DNA from: Avena insularis
Lineage: Eukaryota > Streptophyta > Magnoliopsida > Poales > Poaceae
Direction of reading: 5' to 3'
DNA length: 64,000 nucleotides
Assembly (NCBI GenBank): GCA_023614405.1
Contig: CM042691.1
Coordinates: 179,214,927 to 179,278,926, forward strand
A program made the position numbers and the translations under genes. The notes under the pieces were generated by a model. It saw only the letters and a program-made list of their open reading frames with translations. It had not been told where the DNA came from and searched no databases. Shown one piece after another: positions 56,126 to 64,000 of the stretch (position 1 is the first letter of the stretch; each line of letters starts with the position of its first letter).

Positions 56126-58194
56126 TGTGACACCCCCAGGATCAGGTCTATACAAATACCAGACCATCGTCTGGACATAAGCCTAACCTAATCTCGAAAG
56201 CGTACAAAGAGAAAGTCGGTAACACAACAGTGACCCTACGACACAAAAATTATTACAGCGAGCTCATAACTGAGCGAAGAACCAAAATATTACAAGCAAA
56301 GGTCACTGACCACCACCATCAGACAACAGAAGGCAAATTCTGCTATTAAGTATAGCAAACTTAAAAAATGGCCTAAGAGGCCTGAAACATAACGATGACG
56401 TCCAATCCATAGATCCCAAACTGCCGACTGGGAACTCCAAACTACTCGTCGATGTCGATGCCGTGAAGAACTCATCTTCTATGGTAACACTTACTCTGCT
56501 GCAAAAGTATCAACGAAGCAAGGGTAAGTACAGGGTATACTCCGCAAGACTTATGGCTGGTGGAGTTATTTTGCATAAAGCCATCTTTGTTTGTAAGACA
56601 AGAGGAAAAAGAAGCTCGACTAATCAGAATACTTTAAAAGGGGAAAAAGAATGATATCTCTTGCTTTGATCATCTTTTAATATCCACCGAATCATTATCA
56701 GCTAAACCTACCAACTAGGATCACCCCCTCGTACCCATGAGGAAGTATCCTTAAGCACACATTGATCTGCCAAGTTTTACGATTAGGTTAAAGTTCTCTA
56801 TGATCTTAGAATCTGATCTCCAAGTCGTCCATAACTGTGGACACGGCTTTTTGAAAAGATTTAACAATGCAGGGGTGTACAACTTTACCCACGCGTACCA
56901 ACTGATTCTTAATGCCAGTTAACATTAGCCATCTTCCTGGGAAGGCCGTCAGAAAGTGGTTGACCACGACCTTTACCTTGCTTTCGCCGAGACCATGAGT
57001 CACGCAATAGGGAGATGCCGTCATAACGGGTCGAGTCCTGAAGCCGGTCCCTAATGATGTGCGCATGGTTCAAGATTACGGATGCCGGGCATCTCTTGTT
57101 CCTGGCCACACTTACCTACTTGTTATAAATGCACCTCCTGCACCTCCTTCGAGAAGAACCAGAATGCGTATGTCAAATGGAAATCCTGAACTATGTGACT
57201 CATGGAATCTACTCAGAAAGTTAGTTGGTCGAGGGGGTTATCAGGCCCCCGTGTGGCTGTACGCTCATCTTGGACCATAGGCAAGAACTCAGGTACTAGC
57301 AGTGGCAAGTATGGGACTGCAAAAACCACAACCCACCCTGGCCTCCCATACAAGCCTTAGCCTGTTTAACTTTCATCTCTGGTCATACCACGTCATCCTG
57401 TCATACTAGGTTCATTCACAGCTCTGATTCATCATCCGGATGGATCAGTGGTAACAACTGAGCATGGATAAGGACAATAGAGATAATAGCTCCAGCACCG
57501 CTTCACAAGCTCAAACCCTAGTTATGCTAGGAGCAGTGGATCAGGGAATATAGGCCTTAAAGGTAACATGCATCAGATAGGATTACTCTACTATCGATAA
57601 AAGACATTGGAATCGTATGCACATGGCAAGAATGTAAATACTTTGAAAGCATAGGATTCATATGTATGTGTGGGGCTTCGCTTGCCTTTGCCAGTTGATA
57701 TCCAGAAAGCAGAGCTCCGGACACCTGGTACTTAACTTGATTATAGTTGATCAAGTATTGGTCTCGATCTTCGACGGTGTTGGTCTCGGTCGTCAATCTC
57801 GATCTCGATCTCGATATCGTATTCTACCGGAGAAGAACCAAATACTGGAAAGAAAGGAAAACAATCAACACATGGCATCGATGCAATGCTCGATCAAGTA
57901 TGATGATATGACAAGTTAATTTATACTGAAATGTAACCCTAAGACATGCTCGACCATTTAATCGGGGTTCTGAGGGGCATAAACCCTAATTCAGAGAAAC
58001 TCCGGATGTATATGAGAGGGGTTGGTTTGTTCTTCGAATTAAACATGTCATAAAAGTTGATTAACAATGCATGATTATAGCTTAAATAGATAGATCTCAT
58101 TTTTCTAAATATTTTGATACATTATTCATATTTTTTCTAAATTATAGATAATAAGTTATTGATTTTACAAGACCAATTTCTAAAATTATTAAAA

Positions 58195-60594
58195 CTACTA
58201 GATAAATGCCTGGGCGCTGCCACGGCTCAATAAACATGAACCTGCACACAATATATACATCACCTACATAGGTTATAGTTACACAACTGAATATCCTGTT
58301 TTAGCAGCCATACGGTCTTCCAAAATTGAATGAATTTCCCAAAGAATAAAGTGTATAGGAATAAAAACAATTGACCTTGCGTTTGAGGTTGATACATCAC
58401 GCTAGCATCGCGTTTCTGACCTTGGCCGCCGGTCGTAACGCCCAGATGGATGCAAGTTAGCTTCTACTTTACTTCAGTACAGTCGAAGTGAGTAACTAAA
58501 CTATTTATTATTTTACAACATATAACAAAATAAACAGAGGACATATTAATGTAAATAATTTAAAAAGAAACAACTTTGACGGGTTTTTTTTGTTTATTCA
58601 AATTCTTTACATAACTCATATTAACATGTTCAAAGTTTCTAATTAAGTTTGAATTTCAAAAAGTATTTAAATTTGAAATAGTTTTTAGGTTTGACCAGGA
58701 TTTGTCAAGCAGACCAAACCCTGGAGCTTCTTCACGCTTATGGAGCAAACGAGGGGCTGCGGGTTGGGAGGAAAAAGGTCCAAGGTTTTTTTTGCCAAAG
58801 CATCATGAACTGGTCGGTAGTTTACTGAATCTACACTGAAGTTTTTTCACACGAAACACAGCTAGCTCGGCTCCACTTTGATCGACCATTCCGAGCGACT
58901 CGCTGCTCTATTTTGCGAGAGATTTTGTGCAACATAAAGATGGAGCAAAGGAGAAGTTATTCATGCAAATGGTTTCCTCGGAGATCAATAGCTGAATCCG
59001 GAATAAATTCGAGAACAACGCCGAAAACACACTGCATCCCACGTATGTAGTCTGACGGAGATTGAGCGAAATCAACGGATTATTGCGAGCTCATCTCTGA
59101 ACCAAATGAGTTGCCATTTGTCTCTAAGATTAGATGGAACATGGGAGTACATATGAGCAAGAAAGCATTGGCCGGAACATCACGATACAGATATGAGATA
59201 GCTGAGAACATCGGGGTTTTTAACTGACTAAAACTTACAAACAGAATGTGACAAACAGAAAAATGCCCGTGTCTTCCGTGGAGGATCCCAAGCGATGTAA
59301 AGCATCAAAACCAGCGGCGATTGCTGAAACGGCGAGCTGGTACATCCACGAGTAAAATGACATGAAGAATGTACCCTGTAATGGACGAAAACACCGGGAA
59401 AATGAAGGAGAACAAATGTCGGGAACTGTGTTAGTCGACCGACTGGAGGAACTTCCGTTTGGCAGATAGATCAAGCTGACTTCGGCCGAAGAGATTGAGA
59501 GATATAGACCACAATTTTGGAATCCGTTTGATCCTGCGTGTTGATGGGACATACTTGAAGCGATTCCATGTTTAAAGATTCGTCGGAGATGGTCTGTACC
59601 CTGCAGAAAAGATGGATGAATAGAGAGGTGCAGAGCTGGCTATCTATGTACGCGCGAGGCTGCTGCTGTCTGCGCGGCGAGCAGCTATTGCGGGTGCGTG
59701 GCAAGCGACGCGGCGGCTGCAGCGCGTGCAGGCGATGCAGAGGCGAGCGATATGGAGAACATGCTGGGGAGGCAGGGAGGAGGGTGCTCACCAGGAGGTT
59801 TTCAACGTGGACGAGGATGGCGACGGCGAAGGCGGTGGGCACGGGCGACGGTGTGGCGTTCTCAGACATGTTCGGTACGGCAACGAGGAGGCAGGACACG
59901 GCGGCTCCGGCTCCTCTTGTAGCTTCCAGACAAATTATAATGGCTCCGTGAAGCGATTTTCGGCCTTGGATAGCTTCGGCGTGACCTACAGCGTCGACAA
60001 GGACGTCTCACGCCCCGGCCATGGCGCTGTCGGCTGCCCAGAACAGAGTCGCAAACGATGAGCCCTTGGGAAGACGAAGTAGCAGTCATCCACATCCTAT
60101 GTAGGTGCCCATGGCCATGGAAAACAATGTCCCCCAATCCGCATGTAAAATTCCAGGAGCTGTCCATGTCAAAATCGATTGAATCGATTGAGGATGTCGG
60201 GCGCCGATTGAATCGATCAAGGACACGTATGGCCAAATCTCGATGAGGATTCGGCGGCTGGAGGAGGAGAAGGGTCTCGGCGGCTGGGGCGGAGATGGGG
60301 ATGCAGCGGCTGGGGAAGGGGGTGCAACGACTGGGAGCGGAGATCTGGGTGCACTGGCGATGGAGGATCTCGACGGAGGTGGGAGGGGGATGGGGAGGGA
60401 GCTTGCTGGCGATGGGGAGTGGTGGAGGAGCTCGCCGGCGGGTCTATACGCGAGGATGGCCTTGCCTTTGCTCGGGCTCTATACGCGGTGGCAGGATTGT
60501 AAAATCTCCGAACAGTCAGGGGCAAAACGGGAAACAAAAAATCGGAACGAAAATTATAGACGACGAACCTACCTCTAGAGAAATTAGTAGATAG
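58195..60594 (-). mobile_element. Unclassified insertion with gene-like interior
   Basis: A 2400-bp insertion flanked by ATTATTAAAA at 58185-58194 and 60595-60604. It begins CTACTAGATAAATGCC and ends AATTAGTAGATAG. A 10-bp duplication would suit a Mutator-like element, but the ends show only weak inverted similarity. A GC-rich interior on the minus strand has an exon-like segment, then a GTGAGCACC donor-like site at about 59795, a pyrimidine-rich stretch, and TTTTCTGCAG/GG near 59600, followed by a second exon-like part to about 59235. No protein family was recognised; several stops occur. Confidence 0.6.
59235..60240 (-). pseudogene. Putative captured host gene fragment
   Basis: On the minus strand, coding-like sequence from 60236 to about 59800 (one reading frame includes SENATPSPVPTAFAVAILV and HVENLL) ends at a GTGAGC-type donor. 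After about 190 bases of pyrimidine-rich sequence ending CTGCAG, it continues with QTISDESLNMESLQVCP and, further left, another hydrophobic stretch (FFMSFYSWMYQLAVSAIAAG). Two hydrophobic segments may be membrane spans. I cannot name the family. Capture is inferred from GC content, splice-like signals and position in a transposon-like insertion. Confidence 0.4.
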
Positions 60595-61529
60595 ATTATT
60601 AAAAGCTTTTACTGTGCAGACTGACATCAGCACATGCATCAGATACATTACACACCGATGCAAAACCTAGCCATAGTGGCTGACGCGTGGGGCCAAAGCC
60701 ACCTCAGCAGCCACGCAAGCAAAGTGGGACGGGGGGGGGGGTTGACCGGCTGACCGTGCGCGCTGACGTCACAGTGATGTCACCGTTGGAAGTGAGCCGC
60801 AGAACGGCTATGAGGCCGGTGATAGGGGCTCCAGGAGGTGCGCGGGCTAGCTAGTTTGAATGAGTGTAGCAAGACGAGCACATGGGTGGCGTCGCCGCTG
60901 ATTTTGGGTCAGCGGAACAGGAACTACAACGGCGACTGGCGACAGGAGACGACAGCGACCGACGCAGGGGTGAACCAGAGAGGAAGAAGAGGCACAGGGT
61001 GATGCTTGAGCACCGCATGCTCACCAGCAGCATGAAGAGACGGTCGGAGAGTCCGGAGGAGATCGGAAGCGACGTCAATGGTGACGGCGGTGGTATTCGG
61101 TGGCAGAGAAGACAAGTTCGAAGCGGCCGATTGTGGGCTCCCCATGTCGATTCCTTTGACGAGGAAGATCGTGACGACAAGGTGAAGCTCAGGGACCCTT
61201 CATCTAGGCACGGGGTGGCTCGAGACGACGGCAACAAGAAGCGAGCAGCAGCTAGGGTTTTGGGTCCACGAGGGAACGAGAGAGAGAGAGAGCTCATCTG
61301 AGAGGGAGAGAAAGGATAAGGACGGGGCAGGGTTCGACACAGGTCTTATCCTTGACCTGGAGCTCATCGAACGGCAGAGGGTAGGCGACAGGGCTCAACG
61401 GCGCCGACGGCGACACAGAGGTGCTTGCCATCGATGCGTCGTTCATGAAGACGACGAAGAGAGGAAGGCTGAAGCGGTATGTGCCTGGGATGGGCAGGAC
61501 TGGGCCGTGATTGGGCCACTGGCTTTTGC

Positions 61530-63034
61530 TGATGACCCAAAAGTATAGGGGGTGTATCGTAGTACTTTCGATAAATAGGAGTGTCGATCCCTACGAGGAT
61601 CAGAATGTGTTGACTAGTGGAATGAAGCAGGAAATCTCTGTAAATACTTAGCAAACGGATTTTTAGGGGTTTTCTGATAAAGCAAATAAATAAAGTGCAA
61701 GTAATAAAGACAATGAACAATTGCAGCAAGTGGCCCAATCCTTTCTTAGCAAAGGAAAAGCCGATGGAAATACTTATAAGAACCAAACGTTCTCGAGGAC
61801 ACATGGGAATTCTATGAAGTGCTTTCGCTTCAAATAGCTGAGTAGTCGTATTTGTTATTGTAAGTGTTCTGTGGGTGAATCAGTGCTAATGTACCGACCT
61901 TACTTGGACTAATACATACTTGTGATTAACCCCTGCAAGCATCCGCAACTAAATGAAAGCAATTAAGATATAAACCTAACCACGACCTTAAACTCTGAGA
62001 TCCTACGCTCCCTTGTGCAATGGTGTCCTAACGGGGGTCAGGTTTCTGTCACTCCGGCAACCCCACAATTAGTAGCCAAATACACAATGCATTCCCCTAG
62101 GCCCATAAATGGTGAAGTATCATGTAGTCGACGTTCACATGACACCACTAGAAGAATAGAACCACAACTTAAATACTAAACCATTGTATAATATCTCAAC
62201 TCAAATCCACTACTAACAACATGACTTCTCCCATGTCCTCACGAAACTAAACGAACTACTCACGAGACATCATATGGATCAAGATAAAAGATGATATGGT
62301 GATGGATAACAATCTGAACATAAACAATAATCCAATGGTTCCACTCACAAGCATCAACTACAATAGTAATCAACACCAGGAAAGTTTCCCCTAAGAACTA
62401 TGCAAGTATTCAACACAATTGTTACAGCGGGATGGAGTGGTGATGATGGTGCTGGTGGAGATGATGGTGTGGATGATGATGATGATCCCGATGAAGTCTA
62501 GCTTGATGATGGTGTTGATGGTGACGATCTCCCCTCTCCGGGAAGGAATTTCCCTGGCAATAATCTGTCTACCGGAGAGATCTTTATCTCTCGGTGTTTT
62601 CTGCCCTGCAGAGGTGGCGGAATCTTTCTGTGGTTGCTCCCCGTGTTTTAGGGTTTCGAGGAGAAGATATAGGCAAGAGGGCGGAGCCAGAGGTGGGCTA
62701 GGTGGGCCACACCCCTATAGGCGCGACCTAGGGGTGGCCAGCGCCTGGGGGTGTGGGCCCCCTGTGGCCCATCTTCGCCTCCCCTTCTGGCTTTCTTCGT
62801 CTTCTGGAAAAATATGATTTTCCATAATTTTTCTGGTATTTTTCTGATCTTCATGAAATTGCATCAAAACACCTCTTTTTCCATCAGAAACCTGACTCCG
62901 GCAGTTCATCCTCCAAGAATCATCCAACATGCAAAAACAGATGAAAAGACATAAGTAAAACCTCCTAATATGAAATATATCAATGAATAGTGACAAATTA
63001 TGATAGAGAATGGTGATGCAAATTGGACGTATCA
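61530..63034. mobile_element. Unclassified 1.5-kb transposon-like insertion
   Basis: Begins TGATGACCCAAAAGTATAGG and ends TTGGACGTATCA. Both terminal phrases are familiar from a repeat common in cool-season grasses. LTR similarity resumes on both sides. No transposase or gag-pol frame and no clear target duplication, so the class is left open. It contains a GATGATG-rich simple repeat at 62449-62536. Confidence 0.55.
62449..62536. repeat. GAT/GGT-rich simple repeat
   Basis: Repeated GATGATGGTG and GATGATGATGATG words inside the unclassified insertion. Confidence 0.8.
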
Positions 63035-63424
63035 TCTGTGCGCTGGCGACAGGGAAGAGAGGGACGGGAGCTGGGTTGTGGCCCAGTAGGGTTAGGGTAG
63101 TTTTTTTATTTACAGAAACATTTTCTATTTCTGGTTTTCCTTTTCTCTTTGTATTTTCAAATGCAAATCTGTTTTGAGTTATTTCAAAATACTAGAACTT
63201 TTGTAAACACTTTAAATACTACAAAACCATTATAATCCATTTGGGCTCACTTTGTTTTGGTAGTTTTCAAATATTTTAAAACTATTTGAAGGTTTTTAAA
63301 GGGAGAAGGTAATTAGGGTTTTAGGGTTTTGGTGATTATTTTCTTTCATGCATTTTAAAATGATGATGCTCATGGATGCACATTCAAACCCTAATGTATA
63401 TTTGGTAAAACTAGGGTTGTTACA

Positions 63425-63860
63425 ATTCTATCCCCCTTAAAAGAATATCGTCGCGAGATTCCTAGGTAGGAAGACAGAAGGAACAGGGTCACACTAAACT
63501 TCGACGATCTTCTCAAAGAGGTTGATCCATTCCACCATGATGAGTGGACGAAGTGCTTCGTAATCATCGAGGTAGTTACTCACACTAAGGAAAAAAGCCA
63601 CAAATTGAGTATCTCATGGTCAACTCATGGATAGATGTTTTATAACATCTCTTGAGGCAGCGAACATGAAAAAAGCCAAGGTAACGGAGGAAAAAAAAAG
63701 TAGAAGGTTTCAAGGTGTCAGATAGCTGGTCTTCATAAGGATTGAAAAAATGGAGTTTGCAGAAGAGTTTTGACTTCTGAGGGAAGGAGACTTCCGAAAG
63801 AATAGACAAAGAACACAAACTTCGATAGGTAACCTCTACTGTACAGCTTAATAGAGCTTT
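63425..63860 (-). other. 3' internal end of the minus-oriented gypsy element
   Basis: Follows the LTR at 63424 and is interrupted at 63861 by another LTR. No protein was identified; the minus frame 63585-63818 shows no known motif. Confidence 0.45.
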
Positions 63861-64000
63861 TGTAACATCCTAAAAATGTTGAACATTGATTATCAAATCT
63901 CAATCACCAAAATTAGGGTTAACAAAAAAAATTTATTAATTCAAATCATTATGAATGCATGTGTGTATGTGATGATTGTATGAATGAATGGACTTGTGTG
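63861..64000 (+). repeat. Start of a chromovirus-family LTR in plus orientation
   Basis: TGTAACATCCTAAAAATG and the following phrases are the reverse complement of the ends at 30338, 36033 and 47671, for example GTTAACAAAAAA and GGACTTGTGTG. It continues beyond the window. Confidence 0.85.

Larger units (their letters stand above)
56126..63424 (-). repeat. LTR of the second long-LTR family, with two insertions
   Basis: TGTGACACCCCCAGGATCAGG to CTAGGGTTGTTACA. It matches the solo LTR 42675-46016 over its length once 58195-60594 and 61530-63034 are removed. Directly right of it is TTCTATCCCCCTTAAAAG, the position where the chromovirus has CTTCCCTCCTTAAAC after its 3' LTR. It is therefore the 3' LTR of a minus-oriented element whose body continues to the right. 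Confidence 0.85.

Noticed and set aside
60882..61301. 139-codon plus-strand frame and its antisense partner
   Set aside because: Purine-rich LTR leader zone; charged low-complexity translation and no similarity to known families.

Overview
This window is plant nuclear DNA from a grass (Poaceae), probably a cool-season pooid. It has no bacterial-style gene packing and no intact host gene that I can support. It is a nest of transposable elements: Ty1/copia and Ty3/gypsy fragments, long-LTR chromoviruses, a 12.4 kb CACTA (En/Spm) transposon whose subterminal repeats use the grass-typical 'AGTCCCGG/CCGGGACT' vocabulary, and Mutator-like elements. Grass affiliation rests on these familiar repeat types; the pooid assignment is a weaker inference.

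Layout. 1-18735: a decayed copia pol fragment (about 300-412, resuming at 18132) is split by a non-coding LTR element (413-18126, TSD CACCT). That element carries a Mutator-like insertion in its 5' LTR (832-1729, 9-bp TSD) and the CACTA transposon in its body (2910-15262, TSD GCC). The CACTA element has two decayed minus-strand genes (a TNP2-type transposase; a Transposase_24/Ulp1-protease gene), a plus-strand ORF with one internal stop, and several internal repeat arrays. 18736-20620: a truncated second copy of the same non-coding LTR family in the opposite orientation.

20724 to about 48400: one old LTR in minus orientation (PBS for initiator tRNA-Met at 20711-20721) is cut into three pieces. 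A solo LTR (21234-32122, TSD GAGCG) sits in the first gap; it carries a 3.05 kb tandem duplication, and a different solo LTR (26141-30338, TSD CTACC) lies inside the second repeat. A full chromovirus (32336-47671) sits in the second gap. It has gag, protease, RT, RNase H, integrase and chromodomain on the minus strand, plus an extra coiled-coil ORF upstream of gag. Its right LTR holds another solo LTR (42675-46016, TSD ACAAT).

48400-56125: LTR-like sequence with a leader and possible intron, holding a non-autonomous Mutator-like element (52361-53500), then a gypsy gag-protease fragment on the minus strand. 56126-63424: a third-family LTR with two insertions, one of which (58195-60594) appears to carry spliced-gene-like sequence. 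63861-64000: start of an opposite-oriented LTR of the chromovirus family.

Functionally nothing here looks intact: every recognised coding region has stops or frame changes. The value of the window is its readable insertion history, with target-site duplications and empty-site comparisons, and a few structural curiosities. I did not find a convincing new biological system.
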